Shown here piece after piece: positions 50,528 through 57,407 of a stretch of 57,407 bases of DNA. Made by a program: the position numbers and the translations under genes. Each line of letters starts with the position of its first letter. Positions within the stretch are counted from its first letter, which is position 1. Source of the stretch: Chloroflexota bacterium. GTDB taxonomy: Bacteria > Chloroflexota > Limnocylindria > Limnocylindrales > CSP1-4. The DNA lies in the NCBI GenBank assembly GCA_919901745.1, contig CAKKPP010000023.1, positions 1 to 57,407 on the forward strand. Reading direction: 5' to 3'. The notes beneath the pieces were generated by a model that was not told the origin of the DNA, did no database searches, and was given only the letters and a program-made list of their open reading frames with translations.

Positions 50528-51220
50528 TTAGATCCCAAGATGGCGATGGAGTTGCTCGCTGCCGAGCAGCTCGGCCGCCGGCGCCTCATAGTGGATCCGG
50601 CCTCTCTCGATGAGGTACCCGCGATCCGCAACCGCCAGCGCGAACCGGTGGTTCTGCTCTGCGAGCAGAACGCCGATCCCCTCGCCCTTCAGCCGCCTGA
50701 CGAGGCTGCCGACTGCCTGAACGACGACCGGCGCCAGGCCCTCGGAGGGCTCGTCGAGGAGAATGATCGACGGGTTCGTCATGAGCGCCCGACCGACCGC
50801 GAGCATCTGTCGCTGGCCACCCGACAGCAGGCCGGCGTCCCGATGCGAAATCGGCCGAAGATCGGGGAAAACGTCGAAGACCCGGTCCACCGTCCAGCCG
50901 ACCTTCTCCCGGCGCCCGCGAACGATCTCGAGGTTTTCGCGGATCGAGAGGCCGCGAAAGACGCGCCCGCTCTGTGGCACGACGCCAATGCCGGCCCGAA
51001 CCCGCTGATAGGACGGCAGCTGGTCGATCCGGCGCCCGTCGAGGGTGATCGAGCCCGATCGCTGTCGGACGAACCCGACCAGGCTCGCGATCGTCGTCGT
51101 CTTGCCCGCGCCGTTGCGACCCAGGAGCGCGACGATCTCACCGGCCGCCACGACGAGCGAGACATCGAACAGCACGTGGCTGGCGCCGTAGGAGCTGTTG
51201 AGCCCGTCAACGTGCAGCAT
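50528..51220 (-). CDS. livF: Branched-chain amino acid type ABC transporter ATPase LivF
   Basis: A 230-aa ATPase. Walker A GRNGAGKTTTIASL, signature LLSGGQRQMLAVGRALMTNP and Walker B IILLDEPSEGLAPVVV. The length and FRGLSIRENLEIV region assign it to LivF. It energises import through LivHM. It starts at ATG 51220, overlapping the end of livG by 14 bp, and the next gene begins 12 bases later. No operator can be seen within the operon. Confidence 0.93.
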   Translation of the reverse strand: MLHVDGLNSSYGASHVLFDVSLVVAAGEIVALLGRNGAGKTTTIASLVGFVRQRSGSITLDGRRIDQLPSYQRVRAGIGVVPQSGRVFRGLSIRENLEIVRGRREKVGWTVDRVFDVFPDLRPISHRDAGLLSGGQRQMLAVGRALMTNPSIILLDEPSEGLAPVVVQAVGSLVRRLKGEGIGVLLAEQNHRFALAVADRGYLIERGRIHYEAPAAELLGSEQLHRHLGI

Positions 51221-51962
51221 CGCCCGTCCCCAGGTACACCTCTCGGACGGACGGATCTGCCCTGACTTCTTCCGGCGTGCCCTCGGCCAGGACGCGGCCC
51301 TGGCTCAGCACCGTGATCCGGTCCGCGGTCCCGAATACGACATCCATGTCGTGTTCGGAGAAAAGAAGCGTGATCGAGCGCTCCGCGACCAGCCGCCTGA
51401 CCAGTTCCATCGTCCGTCCCGTTTCCGCCGGCGCCATGCCTGCGGTCGGCTCATCGAGGACCAGCAGCCGGGGCCGGTGGGCAAGGGCGATAGCCAGTTC
51501 GATCGCCCGCTGGTCGCCGTGCGACAGGGCGGCGGCCGGAGTCCCCGCGGCGTACGGCAGGCCCACTTCGCCGAGGATGGCATCGGCCTCGTCGACCTTT
51601 TCGGCCCAGCCGTTTCCCCACGGCCGATACGCCCTGCCGGATGCGGCCAGGAGAGCGATCTGGACGTTCTGGCGGACCGTCAGACGTCCGAAGATGTTGG
51701 TGATCTGGAACGCTCTCGAGATGCCCGCGGCGGCGATGCGGTGGGGGGGCAGACCGGTCAGCTCCGCGTCGGCCAATTGAACGCTCCCGCCATCGGGGCG
51801 CATCAGGCCAGTCAGCAGATTGAAGAAGGTCGTCTTTCCGGCTCCGTTGGGACCGATGACGGCTCGCCGCTCGCCGGCGTCGATCGTCAGATCGACACCG
51901 TCCACGGCCTTGAATCCACCGAACGACTTCGAAACCCCACGAACACTAAGGAGCGTGCTCAC
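51207..51962 (-). CDS. livG: Branched-chain amino acid type ABC transporter ATPase LivG
   Basis: A 251-aa ATPase. Walker A GPNGAGKTTFFNLLTG, the LivG-specific insertion with SRAFQITNIFGRLTV, signature ALSHGDQRAIELAIAL (SHG instead of SGG), and Walker B LLVLDEPTAGMAPAET. It pairs with LivF. It overlaps livM by 4 bp and livF by 14 bp. Confidence 0.93.
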   Translation of the reverse strand: MSTLLSVRGVSKSFGGFKAVDGVDLTIDAGERRAVIGPNGAGKTTFFNLLTGLMRPDGGSVQLADAELTGLPPHRIAAAGISRAFQITNIFGRLTVRQNVQIALLAASGRAYRPWGNGWAEKVDEADAILGEVGLPYAAGTPAAALSHGDQRAIELAIALAHRPRLLVLDEPTAGMAPAETGRTMELVRRLVAERSITLLFSEHDMDVVFGTADRITVLSQGRVLAEGTPEEVRADPSVREVYLGTGDAAR

Positions 51963-52981
51963 GTCTCGACATCCCGCGTCGATGGCTCGAACTCGCCAGC
52001 CAGCGTCTCCGCCAATGGCTCCGGCAGGGAGGTCAGCCCCGGTGACGGGCGGCGCGCCAGCCGTCCCACCACGCGCTCGACGATTCCGGTGATCCCGGTC
52101 GGCGCGATCAGCACGATGGCCAGGAAGATCGCCCCCAAGACGAGATTGGAATAGAGCGTTTCACGGGTGACGACCTCCTCCAGGAGGACGTAGGCGATGG
52201 CACCCACGAGCGGTCCGTAGAAGCGGAACATGCCGCCGAGGAGAATGATGAAGATCGGCACCGCGCCCTGGGTCCAGTCGAGCAGTCCGGGGTACGCCGA
52301 CCTGTTGACGATGGCGAACAGCGATCCGGCGAGGGCGGCGAACATCCCGGCCACCGTGAAGGCTGCCAGCTCGTAGCGGCGGACGTGGAGTCCGATGAAC
52401 GACGCGCGCAGGCGGTTGTCGCGGATGGCCTGGAGCGCAGCCCCGAAGGGAGACCGCCAGACGATCCCCAGGGCGAGGACGCCAAAGCCCGCCACGGCCA
52501 CGACGAACCAGTAAACCTGCGACGTGTCGGCGAGGAACGGCGGCAACTCGATGCCGTGGATGCCGTTGTCCCCGAGGGTGAAGTCGTAGGCCGTGAAGGC
52601 GAGGACGAACAGCAACTGCGAGATGGCCAGCGTCAGCATCGAGAAGTACAGGTGCACCGCCCGAAGAGCGACCAGGCCCATCAGGAAGGCGATCGTCCCG
52701 CCTGCCGCGAGTGAAAACGGGACGCCGATGACCGCGGACCAGCCGAGATGCAGCCAGACGAGCCCGACAGCGTAGGCGCCGATTCCGAAGAACGCAGCGT
52801 GCGCGAACGACACGAGGCCCGTCTGGCCTAGGAGCAGGTTGAGGCTCAGTGCCCACAGGCCGAAGATGACGATGCGGCTTGCAGTGAACAGCTGCAGCTC
52901 GCCGAGCACGAGGGGAGCCGGGACTGCGACCGCGAGCAACGCGACCCAGCCCAGCCAACGCAGACGATTCGCGCCTGGCAT
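51959..52981 (-). CDS. livM: Branched-chain amino acid type ABC transporter permease LivM
   Basis: A 340-aa permease with about nine hydrophobic helices. IFGLWALSLNLLLGQTGLVS followed by FAHAAFFGIGAYAVG is the characteristic N-terminal motif of LivM, and the cytoplasmic coupling loop contains GAALQAIRDNRLRASFIGL. It overlaps livG by 4 bp, and one base separates it from livH. Confidence 0.93.
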   Translation of the reverse strand: MPGANRLRWLGWVALLAVAVPAPLVLGELQLFTASRIVIFGLWALSLNLLLGQTGLVSFAHAAFFGIGAYAVGLVWLHLGWSAVIGVPFSLAAGGTIAFLMGLVALRAVHLYFSMLTLAISQLLFVLAFTAYDFTLGDNGIHGIELPPFLADTSQVYWFVVAVAGFGVLALGIVWRSPFGAALQAIRDNRLRASFIGLHVRRYELAAFTVAGMFAALAGSLFAIVNRSAYPGLLDWTQGAVPIFIILLGGMFRFYGPLVGAIAYVLLEEVVTRETLYSNLVLGAIFLAIVLIAPTGITGIVERVVGRLARRPSPGLTSLPEPLAETLAGEFEPSTRDVET

Positions 52982-52982
52982 C

Positions 52983-53864
52983 TTACGCTCGCTCCGGGAG
53001 CCCGAACAGGCCGGATGGCCTGACGGCCAGGACGATCGCCATGGCCAGGAAGATCAGCGAAAGTGCCAGCCGCGGCACGAACAAGATCCCGAACGCGTCG
53101 AGCAGGCCGATGATGCCGGCGCCGACGAGCGCACCCGGAATGCTGCCGAGCCCACCGATGATCGTCACCGCGAACGCCTGGATCAGAATGTCCATGTCCA
53201 TCCCCAGGCCGACGGCCCCCGAGCCGGCGGCGACCGCGCCGGCCATGCCCGCAAGGCCCGAGCCGAGAACGAACACTCCCGAGAACAGGCGGGTCACGTT
53301 GACGCCGACGCCACCGAGCATCTGCGGATCGACGATCGCCGCCCTGATGTCGCGCCCGAGGCCCGTCCGGTTGATCAGGAGCCACAGGCAGCCGCCCACC
53401 GCCAGGGCGAGCCCGATGATGAACAGGTTGTAGCTGGGGAACGGGCTTCCGAGGACATCGACGGACCCGGCCAGCGCAGCGGGCCGCGTGACCGACAGGT
53501 TCTCCTCGCCCCAGATCAGTCGAACGAGGTCGCTGACGATCAGAACGATCGCGAAGGTCGCGAGCAACTGAAGGAGGTGCTCGCGACCGTACAGCCGCCG
53601 GAGAACGCCGACCTCGATCGCCAGGCCGAGGGCGGCCGCAGCGACCGCCGAGACCGCGAGTGCGGGGAGGAGACCGTACTCGCCGCCGGCGACCGCCACG
53701 ACCGAGGATGCGACGAAGGCGCCGACCATGAACATCGATCCGTGGGCCAGGTTGATCACCCGCATCGCGCCGAACACGAGCGACAAGCCTGCGGCGACGA
53801 TGAACAGGAGCCCGGCTCGGGTCAGCCCCGCAAGGAACTGGATGACGAGATCGTCGATACCCAC
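52983..53864 (-). CDS. livH: Branched-chain amino acid type ABC transporter permease LivH
   Basis: A 293-aa permease. GLLFIVAAGLSLVFGAMRVI with NLAHGSMFMVGAFV is the LivH signature, and GRDIRAAIVDPQMLGGVGVN is the coupling loop. I set the start at GTG 53864 (VGIDDLVIQFLAGL), where the first helix begins; the frame continues upstream without similarity. It lies 41 bases after the binding-protein gene. Confidence 0.92.
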   Translation of the reverse strand: MGIDDLVIQFLAGLTRAGLLFIVAAGLSLVFGAMRVINLAHGSMFMVGAFVASSVVAVAGGEYGLLPALAVSAVAAAALGLAIEVGVLRRLYGREHLLQLLATFAIVLIVSDLVRLIWGEENLSVTRPAALAGSVDVLGSPFPSYNLFIIGLALAVGGCLWLLINRTGLGRDIRAAIVDPQMLGGVGVNVTRLFSGVFVLGSGLAGMAGAVAAGSGAVGLGMDMDILIQAFAVTIIGGLGSIPGALVGAGIIGLLDAFGILFVPRLALSLIFLAMAIVLAVRPSGLFGLPERA

Positions 53865-53905
53865 GCCGGAACGCTCCTGCTCGAGTAACTGCCTACGGTC
53901 GCGGT

Positions 53906-55174
53906 CTACGGCTGCTGCGCCTTGACCTCGTCCTCCGACAGCCAGACGTCCGCTCCCGGGATGATCTTGATGTCTGTCCAAGTGGCGAAGCCGACCTCCG
54001 GATCCTGCTTGACCGTGCCCGAGTAGACCGAGACGCCCGCCTGATGATCGACGGGACGGATCGTCACGGTCCCGCGGATCGAGTCGAACTGGTAGCCCTC
54101 GAGCGCCGAAACAAGGGCGTCGGCGTCGAGCGAGCCTGCCTTCTCGACGCCGGCAGCCCACAGCTTCACCGCATCGTAGGCCATGATCGCCCAATCCGAT
54201 GGGTATACCCCGTAGCGGTCCAGATAGCTCTTGACAAAACCGTCGATCGTCGGCGATTCGATGGCGAAGAACGGAGCGCGAGAGTAGCCGCGCACACCCT
54301 CGGGGGCTTCTGCACCGAGCGCCTGGAGGGCATCCGTCTCGTAGAGGCTCGTGAAGAACACCTTGTCGAAGAAGCCCAGCGGGGCGGCCTGCTTCGTGAA
54401 CGTGATGAGGTCGCCGGCAAAGTTGGCGCTGTAGACGGCCTCGGGGTTGCCCGCGAGGACGCTCGTGATGACCGGCGTGAACTCCTTCTCACCCAGTTTG
54501 GGGAACTGCTCGGTGACGATCTCGACGTCAGGTCGAAGCTGCCTGAGCTTGCTGACAAATGCCTCCGACTGGAGGTGCCCGAACTCGTAGTCAGGGGCGA
54601 TGACGGCCCACTTCTTGTACGGGAGCGCCGCCGCCGCGATGGCGTTGCCACGGCCTTCCATCGTGGTGTTCGGGCCGACCATGAACGCGTACTTGTGGAA
54701 CAGCTCGGTCGTGAGCCGCTGGGTGTTCGAGGTGTGGAAGAAGATCGGTGTCTTGTTCTCCTTGGCGACCTCGGTCATCGCCGCCGCCACGGCACTCGAG
54801 ACCGGGCCGAAGATCACACTGACCTTGTCACCGAGGATGGCGTCGCGCGTCAATTGGACGCCGATGTCCGGCTTTGATTTGGAGTCGCGGACGATCAGTT
54901 CGACTGGACGGCTGAGCACGCCACCCGCCGCGTTGAGCTCATCCACTGCCATGCGGGCGCCATTGATGTTGGCCACGCCGAACAGGGACGTCGAGCCGGC
55001 CGAGTCGGTGATCAACGCCGTCTTGATCGGCTCGCCGGAGCCCGTCGCAGCGCTGGCCGATGGCCCGGGCCCGCCCGAAGCCGGGGTCGTCGGGCTCGAG
55101 GCTGCCGGCTGACACGCCGCCACGATGAGGACAACGAGCAGGGCCGTGATCGGACCCTTCAGACCCAGATGCAT
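53906..55174 (-). CDS. livK: Liv-type ABC transporter substrate-binding lipoprotein
   Basis: A 422-aa exported lipoprotein. The signal is KGPITALLVVLIVAACQPAA with lipobox VAAC, followed by a Ser/Gly/Pro linker. A type I periplasmic-binding (Peripla_BP_6) fold follows: FGVANINGARMAVDELNAAG, VSVIFGPVSSAVAAAMTEVA, and AIMAYDAVKLWAAGVEKAGS. It captures the ligand for LivFGMH. This family also binds amides, urea and aromatic acids, so leucine-type specificity should not be assumed. A strong AAGGAGAAG precedes the ATG. It heads the operon and is divergent from the PucR-type regulator. Confidence 0.9.
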   Translation of the reverse strand: MHLGLKGPITALLVVLIVAACQPAASSPTTPASGGPGPSASAATGSGEPIKTALITDSAGSTSLFGVANINGARMAVDELNAAGGVLSRPVELIVRDSKSKPDIGVQLTRDAILGDKVSVIFGPVSSAVAAAMTEVAKENKTPIFFHTSNTQRLTTELFHKYAFMVGPNTTMEGRGNAIAAAALPYKKWAVIAPDYEFGHLQSEAFVSKLRQLRPDVEIVTEQFPKLGEKEFTPVITSVLAGNPEAVYSANFAGDLITFTKQAAPLGFFDKVFFTSLYETDALQALGAEAPEGVRGYSRAPFFAIESPTIDGFVKSYLDRYGVYPSDWAIMAYDAVKLWAAGVEKAGSLDADALVSALEGYQFDSIRGTVTIRPVDHQAGVSVYSGTVKQDPEVGFATWTDIKIIPGADVWLSEDEVKAQQP

Positions 55175-55263
55175 GACTTCTTCTCCTTCTCCAGTCTTGC
55201 CCCCGCTCTTCGCGAGTGTTACAAGATGGGGACAAATGCTAGTCGCTCACGGTGCGATAACTA

Positions 55264-56607
55264 TTGGAGAAAACGAGAAACTTGAACCGCCCAAGTTGTA
55301 GGAACCGCGACATCACCCCAGAGCCCGCCGCGGCGATCGTTGCCCGGATCGCCCAGCGACTCGACGACATCGGGCGAACGATGGCCAGCCGGTACCGCGA
55401 TGAAATCCTCGACTACAGGTCAATGCCGGACGAGATCCTGTACGGGGACGTCGCCGTGGTCTCCGTGCTCAACTTTCAGGTCCTGTTGACGACGGTGGAA
55501 ACCGGCGCGCCGATCCCCGCCACGGTCATCGACGAGTTGCGCCGCAGCGCCGCACGGCGGGTGCACCAGGGTATCTCGCTGGAGTCGTTCCTCCATGCCT
55601 ACCGGCTGTGGTGCCAGTACGTCTGGGAAACAGTGATGACGACGGCCCGCGCGACGCGACGGGATGAGCGCGAAGCTGCCCTCCGGATGGCCGGCAAGAT
55701 CATCGAGCACATGAACGTGATCTCGACGGTGGTGGCGCAGGCGTACATCGATGAGGCGGAGGGCGTCTGGAGCGATCGAGAAGTGGTCCGCCGGGATCTA
55801 GTCGAGGCGATGCTGGCCGGTCAGGCGTCAACGGACCAAGTCCGAACCCAAGCCAGCGCCATCGGTCATGATCTCCGCGATTCGTATGTCGTGGTTCTCG
55901 TCGCGCGCGCCGCGCCCACCGTCGACGATCCGCTCGATCGGGCACGGACGGTGCAGGCCTCTCTCCGTCATGCCGTGGAGGTGATCAAGGCACGGCTTCG
56001 GCCCGACGCTGGGGCGGCGACGCTTGTCGGACTACGCCACGAGCAGGTCGTGGTGCTGTATCCCGCGGATCGCCCTGGCCAGCAGGCCACGCTTCGCCGG
56101 CAATGTGACGCCCTGGCCTCAACCGTTGCCGGGTCGGGGTTCTTCGTCGGAATCGGCGGGTGGCACGCCGGACCCGAGGGGATCGCCACCAGTTATGCCG
56201 ACGCCCGCGAGGCCCTCGAGATCGCGATTCGGGCCGGCACGTCAGGCGTCCCGGTGTCCTTCGACGACGTGGTGCTCGAGCACATCGCTCGATCGAGCCC
56301 GAGGTCCAAGCGGCTGCTCGCTGAGTCGCTCCGGCCCCTCCGAGCCTACGACGAAAAGCGCGGCGCGGAACTTGTCACGACGCTCCGCGCCTACATGGAG
56401 TCGGGCTTCAATCTCACACGAAGCGCTGCGGCCCTGTCAGTCAACCCGAACACTGTCGTCTACCGACTGCGCAGGGTCAAGGAGCTCACCGGTCGCGACC
56501 CACACCGGCCGGATGACCTGCTTCTGCTGTGCCTGAGCCTGAAGTTGGAGCCCTCAAGCGTTGACGGCGAAGCAGCGATCGGGCTCCCTGCAACAGACGG
56601 CGCCTGA
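55264..56607 (+). CDS. PucR/CdaR-family transcriptional regulator
   Basis: A 447-aa regulator. The N-terminal half is a helical RsbRD-like domain (IAQRLDDIGRTMASRYRDEI). A GGDEF-like central domain follows (FFVGIGGWHAGPEGIATSYA, DAREALEIAIRAG). The C-terminal PucR HTH is LRAYMESGFNLTRSAAALSV followed by NPNTVVYRLRRVKELTG. This class activates catabolic operons for purines, amides and amino acids. It is divergent from the transporter operon (89 bases between starts), so it probably controls it. The TTG at 55264 is the likely but uncertain start. Confidence 0.85.
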   Translation: MEKTRNLNRPSCRNRDITPEPAAAIVARIAQRLDDIGRTMASRYRDEILDYRSMPDEILYGDVAVVSVLNFQVLLTTVETGAPIPATVIDELRRSAARRVHQGISLESFLHAYRLWCQYVWETVMTTARATRRDEREAALRMAGKIIEHMNVISTVVAQAYIDEAEGVWSDREVVRRDLVEAMLAGQASTDQVRTQASAIGHDLRDSYVVVLVARAAPTVDDPLDRARTVQASLRHAVEVIKARLRPDAGAATLVGLRHEQVVVLYPADRPGQQATLRRQCDALASTVAGSGFFVGIGGWHAGPEGIATSYADAREALEIAIRAGTSGVPVSFDDVVLEHIARSSPRSKRLLAESLRPLRAYDEKRGAELVTTLRAYMESGFNLTRSAAALSVNPNTVVYRLRRVKELTGRDPHRPDDLLLLCLSLKLEPSSVDGEAAIGLPATDGA

Positions 56608-56709
56608 TCAGACGCGCTCGAAGGCGGCCACCACGGAACCATCGCCGCCAAGGCGGAGCGTCGCGGGCCCGTATCGGCCGTCGCGCATTGGCGCAGCTCG
56701 TGAAGGAGC

Positions 56710-56877
56710 GTGGCCTCCCGCTACCTGCTCGCCTGCACGGCGTTCCGGCGGGTCGCCAGCGACGACGTGGTGGCCACGCTCACCGACAACGGATCGGTCT
56801 ATACGTCGCGCTTCACCGGAGGCCGCAACACCTTCGAGTACCTGCTCGCCTGGCTCGGCATCAGACCGAGACGGTGG
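56710..56877 (+). pseudogene. IS481-family transposase fragment
   Basis: SRYLLACTAFRRVASDDVVA is followed at once by TLTDNGSVYTSRFTGGRN and FEYLLAWLGIRPRR. Both are pieces of the DDE integrase core of IS481 transposases, but the ~15 residues that normally separate them, and everything after the second piece, are missing. The N-terminal HTH is also absent. It is a dead insertion sequence. The remaining bases between 56608 and 57038 hold nothing else recognisable. Confidence 0.7.
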
Positions 56878-57038
56878 CCTGACTTCCAGTATCTCGACCC
56901 CACGGAACCAGGGGCAGCCCAGAGTCTCCACCAGAGTCAGTGCGGTTCACTCGACACTCCTGCTCCCTCGCTCTGGTGGCCAATGCAGACCAGTCGAGCG
57001 TAGGGATGAACTGGGTCGGGGGGTGGGGCCAGTTCAGA

Positions 57039-57257
57039 TCAGGCGGATTCCGGCGCGTCGACGGGCCGTGGATCACCGAACCGGCGAACCGCCCGGACGA
57101 GGATCATCCGGTACCACTCGACCGTCCGCGGCGACGCCCCTTCGGCCGCCTTGGCGGCGCAGAAGAAGTCGGCTGCGGCCCCGATTCCGATCGCCAGGAC
57201 GCCCTCAGGATCAAGCGCAATCCCCGGCGCGCCAAAAGAGTCAGGCGCACTTCGCAT
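57039..57257 (-). pseudogene. Tyrosine recombinase N-terminal fragment
   Basis: A 72-aa frame with a good start (AAGGAGG about 8 bases before ATG 57257). ADFFCAAKAAEGASPRTVEW followed by YRMILVRAVRRFGDPRPVDA is the SAM-like core-binding domain of phage-type integrases/XerC-like recombinases. The catalytic domain (R-H-R-Y) is absent because the frame stops right after the first domain, and the sequence beyond does not resume it. It faces away from the right direct repeat 77 bases upstream. Confidence 0.65.
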
Positions 57258-57294
57258 CTCCGAGCCTCCTTGGAGATGCCGTCCGTCACTCTCA

Positions 57295-57316
57295 GGACCA
57301 CATCATCTGGTGGTCC
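57295..57316. repeat. 7-bp inverted repeat beside the recombinase fragment
   Basis: GGACCAC (57295-57301), an 8-base spacer, GTGGTCC (57310-57316). It lies between the recombinase start and the right direct repeat, where arm sites or an operator would be expected. Confidence 0.4.
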
Positions 57317-57333
57317 GAACCGATCGGGCCCCA

Positions 57334-57407
57334 CAGGTTGTGGTGGTTGGCTGGCAACCCTGTTTTATCTGCGTGGGAAGCGTACGCGCGAGCGAGAGGA
57401 GCCGCCC
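57334..57407. repeat. Direct repeat, right copy (at the window edge)
   Basis: Second copy of the 43470-43542 sequence in the same orientation, including CCCTGTTTTATCTGC and the GC-rich end GAGAGGAGCCGCCC. The window stops exactly where the similarity to the left copy stops being traceable, as would happen if a contig ended inside a repeat. Confidence 0.9.

Noticed and set aside
53906-55174. Leucine-specific transport
   Set aside because: The binding protein family is broad (amides, urea, aromatic acids, amino acids) and no ligand-specific residues could be judged, so only the transporter class is stated.
57039-57257. Functional integrase
   Set aside because: Only the N-terminal core-binding domain is present; the frame stops before any catalytic R-H-R-Y residue.
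1-57407. tRNA, rRNA or CRISPR arrays
   Set aside because: I looked for T-arm strings, conserved rRNA segments and regularly spaced repeats; the only regular repeats (43272-43331) have three copies and 13-14-base gaps, which does not fit CRISPR.

Overview
This is a high-GC, gene-dense bacterial window with no rRNA, tRNA or CRISPR array that I can see. The gene set includes the tail of an F420-dependent oxidoreductase, coproporphyrin-type heme genes, DUF3179, DUF1918, DUF1684 and DM13 relatives, and an aerobic soil or freshwater style of catabolism. This suggests a Chloroflexota lineage (Limnocylindria/Ellin6529-like), with an actinobacterium as the alternative. The lineage is inferred from remembered family distributions, not from a marker gene. 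Many start codons are GTG or TTG, and neighbouring genes often overlap by 4 bp.

Layout 1-25 kb. First come a sulfur-linked MBL/rhodanese fusion and a Rieske oxygenase. These are followed by a secreted LVIVD/PA-domain protein and phosphoglucomutase. A three-gene operon follows (8157-11733: ADP-forming acyl-CoA synthetase, beta-alanyl-CoA ammonia-lyase-like hotdog protein, AcuI-like acryloyl-CoA reductase) that reads as a route from beta-alanine to propionyl-CoA. An Fe-S type Rrf2 regulator precedes a late heme operon (ferrochelatase, radical SAM/SPASM protein, HemG/CgoX oxidase). After a DUF3179 operon comes a tightly overlapped minus-strand operon at 19520-24370. It holds DUF1684, a Tes/TrsS-like radical SAM enzyme, a TrsM-like methyltransferase, a DsbA-like thiol oxidoreductase, CcdA and a small membrane protein. 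It is the strongest candidate here for a poorly described system.

Layout 25-43 kb. Next are a GH63-like glycosidase with a peroxiredoxin-like partner, an AraC/isochorismatase divergent pair, and a TlpA-like lipoprotein/CcdA/DUF3105 module. A mercury-type locus follows: MerA with its HMA domain split off as a separate overlapping gene, a CmtR-like ArsR sensor, and a tiny two-helix protein with a vicinal Cys pair. A redox/metal cluster comes next (thioredoxin, flavin disulfide reductase, CsoR-like sensor, NAD(P)HX epimerase, Crp/Fnr regulator). Then come a string of very small membrane proteins headed by an internally deleted thioredoxin, and a TetR/hydrolase divergent pair.

Layout 43-57 kb. 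Two direct copies of a ~73-bp sequence (43470-43542, and 57334-57407 at the window edge) bracket a 13.9-kb block. The block contains a large isocitrate lyase, a LysR regulator, acetoacetyl-CoA synthetase, an epimerase-like dehydrogenase, a complete branched-chain amino-acid type ABC transporter (LivFGMH plus binding protein) and a PucR regulator. IS481 transposase and tyrosine-recombinase fragments lie at its right end. The block looks like an accessory catabolic island, and the window (contig) probably ends because the assembly broke in the repeat. Fossil genes (sigma factor, TauE, DM13, DUF7482-like, HAD, zinc ribbon, thioredoxin) are unusually frequent across the window.
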